DNA of 16,771 bases from Bacillota bacterium (GTDB lineage: Bacteria > Bacillota > Sulfobacillia > JAJZYS01 > JAJYTV01), in NCBI GenBank assembly GCA_021786135.1, contig JAJYNV010000332.1, forward strand, positions 1 to 16,771, written 5' to 3'. The notes below the pieces were generated by a model. That model saw only the letters and a list, made by a program, of their open reading frames with translations, had not been told where the DNA came from and did not search any database. The translations under genes and the position numbers were made by a program. This document shows, one piece after another, positions 7,961 through 15,495 of this stretch; positions within the stretch are counted from its first letter, which is position 1, and each line of letters begins with the position of its first letter.

Positions 7961-8740
7961 GTCTGCTGATGAACCTGCTGGTCCAGCGCACCCCGCTCTA
8001 CCACGTTGAACTGTGGGCGGAGACGATGCCGCTTGGTCTGTTGCTTGGTCCGGGGGTACAAGCCGAGCAGCTGAATGACGACGCTTGCGGCCGGGCGCTG
8101 GAGAAGCTGGCACGGTACGGTGAGAGAATCATAGCGACGCTCGCTGTGCGCATCCGTGCGCTCTCCGCGCAGGGGCCGGCATTCCTGCATAGCGACACGA
8201 CGGCGTTCTCGCTCTTTGGGGATTACCCGGACGTCCCGGGATCACAGGTGCGGACTACGTTCGGCCACTCCAAACAGCATCGCCCGGATCTCGTGCAGGT
8301 GATGCTCGGGCTTACGGTCGACGGGCAGGGAAACGTACTGCTCGGTGAGATGCTGGACGGCAACCAGAGCAACAAGACCTGGCATCCGGCCTGGATCGAG
8401 AGCTTCGCGCAGCACCTGCCGGAACCACTCTGGGGCCACGATCTGTACATCAGCGACTCGGCAGTGATCACGCCGAAGGCCCTGGAGAGGCTCACGGAAC
8501 TTGAGGTGCACTACCTCGACCGCCTGCCCGAGAACTACAACCTGTGCCGCGACGTGAAGGCGCAGGCCTGGGCTGAGCCGGAGCTGTTTGCGGACCTGGG
8601 CACGTTCTCACCCAAGAAGCAGGCGGCCAACTACAAGGCCCAGTTCCGGGTTGGCCGTCTCTACGACCGGGATGTGTGCTGCCTCGTGGTGCACTCCGAC
8701 GCACTCGACAAGGAAAGGACCCTGCAGCGCGAACATATCC
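7961..8740 (+). pseudogene. IS1634-family transposase, middle part (continues 5917-6102, C-terminus lost)
   Basis: The first 8 bases are the right copy of the target duplication. Homology starts with MNLLVQRTPLYHVELWAET, EQLNDDACGRALEKL and continues with the first catalytic Asp in LHSDTTAFSLFGDYP and a second acidic motif in LYISDSAVIT. The family pattern runs to about VVHSDALDKERTLQRE near 8735. From there the sequence becomes the reverse complement of an IS200-type TnpA, so the last ~200 residues, including the catalytic Glu region, are absent. Together with the N-terminal piece about 320 residues remain, against roughly 500-600 in the family. Confidence 0.85.
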
Positions 8741-8741
8741 C

Positions 8742-8970
8742 CCATGCCGTCTGCTCCTTGATGTTGCGCCTCTCGCTGCTGACGTTGCCTGCAGTGCTGA
8801 CGAAGCAGGATCGGGTCCAGAGGCTTCTCGGGCATCGGAGTTGCACAAACGCCTGCCTCAACCCTCGGGAGGTGTGTCCCTTGATCTTGGCCATCAGGGT
8901 TGCGGGGCTATGAGAGGGAAGGGCGTTCAGAAAAAGGTATAAGGTATCGGTGATCCGGCATGACTTCCAG
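8742..8970 (-). pseudogene. IS200/IS605-type TnpA (Y1 transposase) remnant
   Basis: Minus-strand homology begins at about 8970 with LEVMPDH, the start of the HUH block (normally MPDHVH; here the second His reads as Tyr in MPDHRY). It then shifts frame to HSPATLMAKIKGHTSRGLRQAF, CPRSLWTRSCFVSTAGNVSSE and EQTAW, a typical TnpA C-terminal half. The segment around the nucleophilic Tyr is shortened to SSERRNIKEQ, with no Tyr where the family has RYIE. Loss of one HUH His, a frameshift and loss of the Tyr make it dead. The N-terminal half is missing. Confidence 0.75.
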
Positions 8971-9016
8971 AGCACGATGGGGTCTCGGCGCAGCCTCGCG
9001 GTCGCGGAGGGCAGAA

Positions 9017-9050
9017 GACGGCAGGCCAGGATGCGCCCCGCCCTGCCGTC
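9017..9050 (-). terminator. Candidate terminator hairpin after the LAL regulator
   Basis: GACGGCAGG (9017-9025) and CCTGCCGTC (9042-9050) form a perfect 9-bp stem with a 16-nt loop. It lies about 23 bp past the minus-strand stop at 9073. On the minus strand it is followed by TTCTG, a weak U-tract. Placement fits a terminator, but efficiency is uncertain. Confidence 0.5.
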
Positions 9051-9072
9051 GTCCCCCTCTGAGGGCCGCAGC

Positions 9073-11682
9073 CTACCTGAGGAGCCCAAGTTGCTCAGCT
9101 CGTTGCACGGCCTGCCGGCGCCCGGTCACATTCAGCTTGGCATACATATGGTTCAGGTGGACCTTCACGGTCGCGGGCGCAATCATGAGCTCCAACGCGA
9201 TCGCATGATTGTCGAGTCCCGCGGCGAGCAGCCGCAACACGGCCAGCTCCCGGGTGGTGAGCGCGTCGATCGCGGTCGCAGGGGCAGCCCGCACGAGCCC
9301 CAAGGATCCCCTCAGCGGGGCCTGCCGCATCAGGGCGGAGAGTGCCCTGACGTACTCCGCCTCGACGCCCCGCTCGGGGCTCGCGAGTCGCCCGAGCCGC
9401 CTCAGGAGGGACTGTAGAGGCGCACCCTCGTCCACGAAGATCCGCAGGTAGCCGTTCTCACGGCCACGCCTGAGATTGTCCCGCAAGATCTCCAGGCCTC
9501 GCTGCGTCCGGCCGACGGCGTGCAGCGCCAGAGCCAGCAGGTTGGCGGTTTCGATGGTGCCGGGCAGGCGCTGTTCGTTCTCGGCAAAGGCCAGGAGGCG
9601 CTCCAGGAAGAGGACGGCCTCCTCACCCCGATTTCTGGCGAGGAGTACCCGCGCCAGAGTGATGTGCTCATAGACGCGGGCGGCGCTCAGCCGATCGTAG
9701 ACATCCAGGCGGCTCCGCTCCTGCCAAGCGTCTACGGCAGCTAAGTCCCCGCCCGCTAGGTGTAGGCGGGCCCGCAGGGCCGCGACCACCGGCAGCCACG
9801 CCTGCCGCCCGAGCTGCCGCACTTCCTTCTCGGCTTGCTGCGTGACCGCCAGCGCGGCCTCGAAGTCACCACGAGCCAGATGGATCCGCGCGAGCGTGAA
9901 GAAGGCGGGAACAAGAGAGACGGCGTCCCCCGTCCGTTCCGCCTCCTCCAACCCCTGCGCCACGCTGCGCAGCGCATCATCCAGCCGGTTCCACTCGTAG
10001 AGCACCTCGCCGAGCAGCACGAAGGTATAGCCGCGCTGGGCAGTCGGGCTCCCGAGGCCCTTGAGCGCGATGTAGACGCCGCGCTCAAGGCTCTGCTGCA
10101 CGTGGTGCAGATGACCGTACCAGCCCCACGGACTCCCCACCAGGCTCGGTTCCGACGTTTCGAAGGCCAGCCCCTGAGCCAGCACAGACACCTCTCCCTG
10201 GCCCCGGCCGGCCTCCGCCAGCCAGTGCAGCACCGTCGGCAAGTCCAACCGCCCGACTGCGAGAATCATCTTGAGCATGGCCCTATCGAGCTCCAGGTTG
10301 CCTGTGGCGTCCTGCCCCGGTGGCACCACGTTCTGGGGGACAGCCGCTGCCAGCCAGAACTCCACCTCGGTCAGGCGTCCACCCGCCACGGCGGCCCAGG
10401 CCAGCATGATGGCCAGGTGCGGTCTGGCGTCAAGCAGTCCGCTCGGCACGGCTCGCAGCCAACGCACCAGTGTTGCAGTCTCGCCGCGGCCCAGCAGCTC
10501 CACGGCCAGCTGCTCGATCAGGCGGACCGCCTGGTCATGGTGGCCCCCCCGCAGGTAGTACTCGACCGCTTCGGTGAGGTAGCCCCTCGTCTCGCACCAC
10601 TGAGCCGCGCTGCGCTGCAGGTCGGCGGCCAGCCCCGGATGCCGCTGCGCCAAAAGGCCCCGTAAGAACTCGGCATACAGCTGGTGACAGACGTACCAAC
10701 CCTCCGTCTCGTCCACGCAGGCCAGAAAGGCGTTCCGCCTCGCCAGCCTGACGAGAATGGCACTGCCGTCTTCCCTGCCGGTCAGCCAGTTGCAGAGCGG
10801 TCCGCTGAGCCGCCCGAGGACCGATGTCAACAGGAGAAACTCCCGCTCCGCTTCCGGCAGGTCGTCGAAGACCTCTTCCATGAAGTAGTCGGATAGGCGG
10901 CGGTCGCTGCCCTGGAAGCGATCGATCGCACCGGCACGGTCGCTGTCCGCGCGCAGGGAGAGAACGAACATCTGCATGCCCGCTGCCCAGCCACCGGTAC
11001 GGGCGTCCAACTGCTCCAGTTCGGCAGCGCTCAGCTGGATGTCGCATTGCCGACAGAAGACCTCCTGCTCCCCGGCGACAAATCTGAGATCCAGCTCGGT
11101 CATCTGCACCACCCGTCCCGCGGCCCACAGGCGCGGGAGCTGCGGCACGGGCGGCTCAGTGCGCCCGACGACGACGAGATGCAGTTGCAGGGGCGCGTAA
11201 CGCAATAGGAACGAGATGCCCTCGTGCACCGTCGGTTCGTCGATGAGGTGGTAGTCGTCGAGGACCAGCGTGACGCCGTGTGCCAGACCTGCCAAGTCTT
11301 CGATCAGGACCGACAGACCCGTCTCCCACGGTGGATTCGTGGAGGCATCCAGCACCGCCGAGAAGCCTCCTGCGAAGCCTGGTCGCAAACCTGCGATGGA
11401 TGCCACAACGTACCGCCAGAAGCGCACAGGGTCATTGTCGCTGGCGTCGAGCGACAGCCATGCGGCTGGGATGCCTCGCGCGCGGATCCACTCCGCCACC
11501 GCAGTCGTCTTGCCGAACCCGGCTGGGGCCGTGACCAGAGTCAGTGCGACCTGCTGTCCCTGGTCCAGGAAGGCGTGGATGCGCGGCCTCGAGACCAAAC
11601 CTGACAGGCGGCGGGGCACCAGCAGCTTGGTCTGCAGCAGGGGAGCAACGCCGACAAGCCTGAGTGGACGAACGTCACGCAT
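9073..11682 (-). CDS. LuxR-family LAL (MalT-like) ATP-binding transcriptional regulator
   Basis: An 869-residue cytoplasmic regulator, the usual length for large ATP-binding LuxR (LAL) proteins. Walker A TAPAGFGKTT is at 51-60 and Walker B LVLDDYHLI at 139-147. A winged-helix and MalT-type superhelical TPR region (~230-790) follows. A LuxR helix-turn-helix closes the protein at ~804-869 (ALTTRELAVLRLLAAGL, ATVKVHLNHMYAKL). The frame stays open for 347 more codons upstream, but that part translates an IS1380 remnant and intergenic DNA. I start at ATG 11682 because GGGGAGG lies 8 nt before it and the conserved LLQTKLLVPRR motif begins 14 residues in. The ligand and targets cannot be inferred; the neighbours are transposon debris. 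Confidence 0.93.
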   Translation of the reverse strand: MRDVRPLRLVGVAPLLQTKLLVPRRLSGLVSRPRIHAFLDQGQQVALTLVTAPAGFGKTTAVAEWIRARGIPAAWLSLDASDNDPVRFWRYVVASIAGLRPGFAGGFSAVLDASTNPPWETGLSVLIEDLAGLAHGVTLVLDDYHLIDEPTVHEGISFLLRYAPLQLHLVVVGRTEPPVPQLPRLWAAGRVVQMTELDLRFVAGEQEVFCRQCDIQLSAAELEQLDARTGGWAAGMQMFVLSLRADSDRAGAIDRFQGSDRRLSDYFMEEVFDDLPEAEREFLLLTSVLGRLSGPLCNWLTGREDGSAILVRLARRNAFLACVDETEGWYVCHQLYAEFLRGLLAQRHPGLAADLQRSAAQWCETRGYLTEAVEYYLRGGHHDQAVRLIEQLAVELLGRGETATLVRWLRAVPSGLLDARPHLAIMLAWAAVAGGRLTEVEFWLAAAVPQNVVPPGQDATGNLELDRAMLKMILAVGRLDLPTVLHWLAEAGRGQGEVSVLAQGLAFETSEPSLVGSPWGWYGHLHHVQQSLERGVYIALKGLGSPTAQRGYTFVLLGEVLYEWNRLDDALRSVAQGLEEAERTGDAVSLVPAFFTLARIHLARGDFEAALAVTQQAEKEVRQLGRQAWLPVVAALRARLHLAGGDLAAVDAWQERSRLDVYDRLSAARVYEHITLARVLLARNRGEEAVLFLERLLAFAENEQRLPGTIETANLLALALHAVGRTQRGLEILRDNLRRGRENGYLRIFVDEGAPLQSLLRRLGRLASPERGVEAEYVRALSALMRQAPLRGSLGLVRAAPATAIDALTTRELAVLRLLAAGLDNHAIALELMIAPATVKVHLNHMYAKLNVTGRRQAVQRAEQLGLLR

Positions 11683-12267
11683 TGTCGCAGCCTCCCCTGA
11701 CCGATCCGCGACCAAGCGCGCGTCGAGCACCGCGCGCCGCCAATCGTCGTGCGCAGGCAGATCTGCGCTGAGTCTGAAGCTTCCCCCGCGGCTACTCGAG
11801 GAATCTCTGTGCCAGAGGCGCTCGAATGGTGGTAAAATCCGCCGAATCGGTACCGAATACCTGCCCGCACGCGTGGCACGGCATCGGCGCGGGTCATGTT
11901 GGGTCATATAGTCATGTCCACATGGACTCGCGTTTGCGTCACTTGCTCTCGGCACCGCCCAGGTGACACGCCCGAAAACCTGACGCAAGAGGACCGTGGT
12001 TCCAATCCGTCTAGCGTGGGCCACCGATTGGCTTCCCCCTGAATCCATGAAGCACGGTCGTACAGGGCCGGTGGATCTCCAAGTTGTGAAACGTCGAGAG
12101 CCGTTTCCCTGGGCGCTTCGGGTTGTCAACGCGGTCTGATCGAGGTTGCATGGGCCCAAGGGGCCGGTTGAGGCACTGCCGTCAACCTCGGGTGATGGAC
12201 GGATAGCCCTCATCCTCAAGCATGAGGGGCCGTCCGTCGGGATTTCGGATCTACGCACGGCAGAGTC
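11683..12267. other. Upstream region of the LAL regulator; no gene seen
   Basis: About 585 bp between the regulator start and the IS1380 remnant. The minus strand is open in the regulator's frame, but the translation has no family resemblance and looks like chance. A promoter for the regulator should lie here, and AT-richer spots occur near 11830-11836 and 11905-11915, but I cannot define a reliable -35/-10 pair. Confidence 0.4.
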
Positions 12268-12868
12268 CACGGCGCCGTTCTGGCTGTGCACACTGCCGCC
12301 ACGCAACTCCCCGCCCACGGCATACCCCTCGAGGCCCAGGCAGGCGAAGATCGGGGCATAGCCGAAGAAGCCCTTGTAGGTGTAGCCAATGCCCTCCTTC
12401 TTCATCTCGGAGGTGTCGAACGGCGATACGTCGATATCGAGCGGGACGTAGCTATACTCCCGTTCGTCGAAGTGCCAGGACACAGGGCTGATCGTCGTGC
12501 GCATGCGGTGCAGCAGGTCGGCCGACTCTTCGTGCAGAACACGTCGGCCAGTCGGCGCTGTCGGCCGCGAGGTCGAGACGCTGCCGCAGCGTCGGGCTTG
12601 AGGGAACCTCTCGTAGATCGAGCGCCAGCCGATAGAACTTGTCTCTGCAGAAGGGTTCGATGTGATCGAAGTCGCTCTTGCCCTGGCAGAGCAGCCCGAT
12701 ATACGAAAAAGCCACCTCGGCATTGCTCAGCTGCGGTGCTGTCTGGCCCGGCAACCGTATCCCGTTCAGCCGTTCCTTCAACTGCGTCTTGGCCAGCAGT
12801 TCGCCCACTAGACTCAGCCCCGCATGCGTCGTGATGACCTTGTCCGACTCGCTAATCTCAAAGCGCAT
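12268..12868 (-). pseudogene. IS1380-family transposase, frameshifted N-terminal remnant
   Basis: ATG at 12868 starts an IS1380-type N-terminus (SDKVITTHAGLSLVGELL, FDHIEPFCRDKFYRLALDL, EVPSSPTLRQRLDLAA). A frameshift near 12540-12550 moves homology into another frame, which carries the first catalytic Asp region (YVPLDIDVSPFDTSEMKKEG, then GYTYKGFFGYAPIF and HSQNG). Recognisable sequence stops near 12268, so more than half of the ~450-residue family length is missing. The second frame runs on without stop into the LAL regulator and makes a misleading 1216-residue frame. Confidence 0.85.
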
Positions 12869-12953
12869 CCCGTCACCTGCCAGGTGAAGTTCTGTACACC
12901 CGGATATTCGACGTTAGCGCCCTCAATCTCCTCTGCACGCCGCAATGCACGGA

Positions 12954-12992
12954 TTAGTTCCACATGCCCCGCCCCGGGGCATGTGGAACTAA
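12954..12992. repeat. Perfect 17-bp-arm palindrome
   Basis: TTAGTTCCACATGCCCC (12954-12970) is perfectly inverted at 12976-12992, with GCCCC in the loop. It lies about 85 bp upstream of the IS1380 remnant start. There is no T-run on either side, so it is not a typical terminator. It could be abutted inverted ends of an IS, a recombination scar or a protein-binding palindrome. The symmetry is certain; function is not. Confidence 0.6.
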
Positions 12993-13607
12993 CAGGGGAG
13001 CGCTCCCGAGTCGTTCTTGATCCGACCTGCTACCACGAAGTGTAGCCGCAAAACGGGCGAAAATTCAAGGCGCAAGGCCGTCCCCTTGGCCGTCCACCAC
13101 CTCGAAGCACTCCGTGCCGACACTGCGGAAGGCCCGGCCCTTTCTAACAGTGACAGGCACCTTCCAGAAGGAAATCCTTTAGGCGCACGCAGAGCAAACG
13201 AGAAAGGTCGCCTCCTGAGCGGGTTCGTCACTCGTGGGGAGGCGGCCCCATTTCGGCGCACCGTCAAATGCGGTCTCGGTACTGGCGTGGGAGCCGTCGT
13301 CAGATGAGTGGGGACGGTCGGCACACCGCGCTAGGGAGAATAGAAGACGCTGGTTGGGAACCGCGGTTCTCCTGGCCCACTCCTGAGACGGCTGACGTCC
13401 GCCGTTTTGCGGCTTTGGAGTCTCGCCCACTATCGCGTGCGCGGGTGGTGTCCTGAACGTAGTGGAACTTGGGGACGCCCGATTTCGCGGATTATCTAGG
13501 TCGCATGGGCTGCAGCTTCGTTGAGAGGGCGGGCGTGACGTCGGCGCCTGAGTCAACATCGGTAGGCGCGGTGGCAGACGATTCTGAGGCTGCAAATCAG
13601 GCTTCGG
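12993..13607. other. About 600 bp without a convincing gene
   Basis: Both strands have open frames, but none has a ribosome site with family resemblance. The minus-strand stretch RLEFSPVLRLHFVVAGRI (about 13010-13070) vaguely recalls the C-terminal end of IS1380-type transposases and could be a second remnant, but it is too short to call. A weak 7-bp hairpin (13209-13215 with 13238-13244) is also present. Confidence 0.35.
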
Positions 13608-14090
13608 TCATGCTTCGAACACCAGGACGAACTCCTGTTCCTCCTTAATCTCGGTCTCTTGGAAACCGAACTTTCGGAAGAGTCTTCCGGAGGCCGTGTT
13701 TCGCTTGCAATACGACGTCCAGATCTTCACTGCGCCATGTGTGGCGCTGATGTGGTCTACAAGCATGCGCAAGGCCACAGTGCCTATGCCCTGCCGCTGA
13801 AAGTGCCGATCAACCAGGAAACGTACAACTTCCGTGTACCGGCCGGTGGGATCCTTCAGTCGCTGGGGTATATTGCCTGACCTGTCCAAGGTCGTGAAGT
13901 ACAGTGCATATCCCACGACCACCTCATCGGCCAAGATGGCGACTTGAAAGTGATCGACCGATGCAGCGAGTGCGAGCGATTGCTCGATGGGTGCGATGAA
14001 AGCCTGTTGGTCCTCAAAGACCTCTAGCGCAAGGAGATATTTCTCAATGGATCTGGTTACTTCCTGGAATCGTACTTTCGTGACGACCAA
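13608..14090 (-). CDS. GNAT-family N-acetyltransferase
   Basis: A 160-residue protein of normal GNAT length, predicted to move an acetyl group from acetyl-CoA to an amine. The acetyl-CoA binding motif A is EVVRFLVDRHFQRQGIGTVALRML (Q98-x2-G101-x-G103), and the motif B region is KRNTASGRLFRKFGFQE (131-144). The N-terminus (DQQAFIAPIEQSLALAA ... VAILADEVVVGYALY) resembles diamine/spermidine acetyltransferases of the BltD/SpeG kind, so a polyamine substrate is possible but unproven. The start is a TTG at 14090 with AGGAG only 2 nt before it; the spacing is short, so the exact start is uncertain. It is monocistronic, between IS remnants. Confidence 0.88.
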   Translation of the reverse strand: MVVTKVRFQEVTRSIEKYLLALEVFEDQQAFIAPIEQSLALAASVDHFQVAILADEVVVGYALYFTTLDRSGNIPQRLKDPTGRYTEVVRFLVDRHFQRQGIGTVALRMLVDHISATHGAVKIWTSYCKRNTASGRLFRKFGFQETEIKEEQEFVLVFEA

Positions 14091-14144
14091 CTCTCCTGTC
14101 TCTCACCCTTGGTAGCCACAGCGCAGGCCGCAACCTGCAGTTCT

Positions 14145-14486
14145 CTATCTCGCACGGGCTGTGGCCTCATCAAAACGGCCGGCGTAGACGTCGAGGGCCT
14201 CGGCGAGGATCGGCAGGTGACTGTAGCCGGCGATGCGATAGAGGCGTGGCTCGGCGCGCAGGGCCGCACTGCAGCCCAGCACAGAGCCTGACCGCCGGTG
14301 GTGAAGCGCGAGACACCGCGGACGGTGGCGCGGATCTGCGAGTTCAGCCCCGAAGACCTGCGCCACCGCAGACGCGATGGCCTTGGAGCCGTCGACGACG
14401 AACAGCAGGCCTTGGCGCGCGTGCAGGTCGCGTGCCGCCAGATCCTCCAGCAGTGCGACCATCACCGCGGAGGGCGCCAACCGCAT
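14145..14486 (-). pseudogene. IS256-family transposase remnant with internal deletion
   Basis: VALLEDLAARDLHARQGLLFVVDGSKAI (about 14456 downward) matches the central region of IS256-type (MULE-like) transposases, with a catalytic Asp in FVVDGSK. After AVAQVFG the family's next ~150 residues are missing. The sequence then resembles the extreme C-terminus (LRAEPRLYRIAGYSHLPILAEALD) to the stop at 14145. The N-terminal third is absent, and the homologous part begins right after the stop codon of the merR-type gene. Confidence 0.75.
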
Positions 14487-14492
14487 TTCCCA

Positions 14493-14921
14493 CTAAATTT
14501 CGGACCCTACCCCCGCCGTGCGTGCGTCGGGCCAGATCAGATGGCACACGGTTGTCGACGGACATGTCGTAGGGTCAAGTTTGGACGCCCGGTCGCGCAG
14601 CGCCTGCAGGCTCTCGCGCAGCGACATCAGTTCCGCAATGCGCTCGTCCAAATCCGCCGCTTTCTGCTCCAGCATATCGGCCACGTGGCAGCAAGGAGCT
14701 TGGCCCCGGTCGCGGAACGCGATCACCTCTCGCAGCTCGCCCAGCGTGAAGCCAACCGCTTGACCGACTCGGATGAACGAAATCCTTCCGAGCGTGTCTT
14801 CACCGTAGTCGCGATACCCTCCGGCCGTTCGTCTCGGCCGCTGGAGCAGACCCTGCGCTTCGTAGAAACGGATGGCCTTCGTCGTCAGTCCAGTCTTGGC
14901 AGCCAACTCGCCGATCAGCAT
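14493..14921 (-). CDS. MerR-family transcriptional regulator, heavy-metal-sensor type
   Basis: A 142-residue DNA-binding activator/repressor. The N-terminal winged helix is typical of the family (LIGELAAKTGLTTKAIRFYEAQGLL, GGYRDYGEDTLGRISFI). The long dimerisation helix spans about 80-115. Cysteines C77, C78, C120 and C126, with H79, sit where CadR, PbrR, ZntR and MerR keep their metal ligands (CCH at the helix start, C-x5-C in the C-terminal loop), so a thiophilic metal (Cd, Pb, Zn or Hg) is the likely signal. The ATG at 14921 is preceded by a weak purine-rich site. It is divergent from the thioredoxin-fold gene, whose promoter lies between them. The last ~15 residues (PDARTAGVGSEI) look non-native, with an IS256 remnant right after the stop, so the C-terminus may have been altered. 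Confidence 0.9.
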   Translation of the reverse strand: MLIGELAAKTGLTTKAIRFYEAQGLLQRPRRTAGGYRDYGEDTLGRISFIRVGQAVGFTLGELREVIAFRDRGQAPCCHVADMLEQKAADLDERIAELMSLRESLQALRDRASKLDPTTCPSTTVCHLIWPDARTAGVGSEI

Positions 14922-14933
14922 CTGCCTGCCCCC

Positions 14934-14965
14934 TTGACCTTACAGTATAGGGGAAGGTGTACCGT
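14934..14965 (+). promoter_or_regulatory. MerR-type promoter/operator for the thioredoxin-fold gene
   Basis: The -35 box TTGACC (14934-14939) and a -10-like TACCGT (14960-14965) are 20 bp apart, longer than the usual 17. This is the hallmark of promoters that MerR proteins activate by DNA distortion. Within the spacer a dyad ACCTT (14937-14941) and AAGGT (14954-14958) is centred between the boxes. It starts 13 bp from the regulator start codon, so the regulator probably controls both directions. The spacing and dyad are seen; regulation is inferred. Confidence 0.7.
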
Positions 14966-14989
14966 GGCCGTGCGGAGGTGACGCAAGCG

Positions 14990-15283
14990 ATGACGATCGA
15001 GATCGTATACTTCGACGGGTGCCCCAACTGGCAGCTGGCTGAGCAGCGGGTGCGTGAGGTCCTTACGGTGACGGGCCACGCCGATGCTGACGTTCGACTC
15101 CATCTCGTGGGGAACCCAGTCGAGGCGGAACAAGCGGGTATGCATGGATCACCGACGATCCTCGTGGACGGCCACGACCCCTTTCCGACCTCTGACACCA
15201 TCTGGTCGTGCCGCCTGTATCAGACCGATGCAGGCTTCGAGGGTGCTCCGAGCATGGCTGCTTTGACCGAGATCCTCCGCTAA
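14990..15283 (+). CDS. Small thioredoxin-fold protein, MerR-regulated
   Basis: A 97-residue protein. ATG at 14990 has GGAGGTG (14974-14980) 9 nt upstream. The longer frame from 14957 would begin inside the promoter and is rejected. The start IEIVYFDGCPNW has the thioredoxin-like strand followed by a C11-P-N-W turn with a single active-site Cys. GSPTILVDG (53-61) carries the cis-Pro loop, and SCRLY (C74) plus GAPSMAALTEIL close the fold. Such small proteins often lie beside mercury or other metal resistance genes and are sometimes labelled alkylmercury-lyase-like, but the lyase domain is absent. A role in metal or thiol stress fits the divergent MerR gene. No other mer gene is present in the window. 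Confidence 0.82.
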   Translation: MTIEIVYFDGCPNWQLAEQRVREVLTVTGHADADVRLHLVGNPVEAEQAGMHGSPTILVDGHDPFPTSDTIWSCRLYQTDAGFEGAPSMAALTEILR

Positions 15284-15495
15284 AGGGGGCGTCCGCAATC
15301 ACGTCCACATGCTCGTCCAGCTCGGGCCCGTGCAGTGAGCGGTCATCGCCCACAATCTACACGTCGAGCCGCTAGTAGACGCGGCGAGGAACCGCCGAGA
15401 CGATTGGAGTTGGGCCCCGAGATGGCTGCAGAGGTTCCGCGCCCCATGGGTTCCACCGGTGCGGGACAGTCATAGAGACGGTAATCGGAGGCACC

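Noticed and set aside
9835..10665. 276-residue plus-strand open frame
   Set aside because: It lies entirely opposite the LAL regulator, whose domain motifs are clear on the minus strand; the plus translation has no recognisable family.
12989..13595. Overlapping open frames of 96-138 codons on both strands
   Set aside because: No ribosome sites with supporting motifs; low-complexity Pro/Arg/Ser-rich translations typical of chance frames in GC-rich DNA.
14957..14989. Upstream GTG start for the thioredoxin-fold gene
   Set aside because: It would place the start codon inside the -10 region of the MerR-type promoter; ATG 14990 has a proper GGAGGTG site.
15284..15495. Possible gene fragment on the minus strand (VGDDRSLHGPELDEHVDVI)
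   Set aside because: The reading looks protein-like for about 20 residues but matches no family I recognise and has no start signal.
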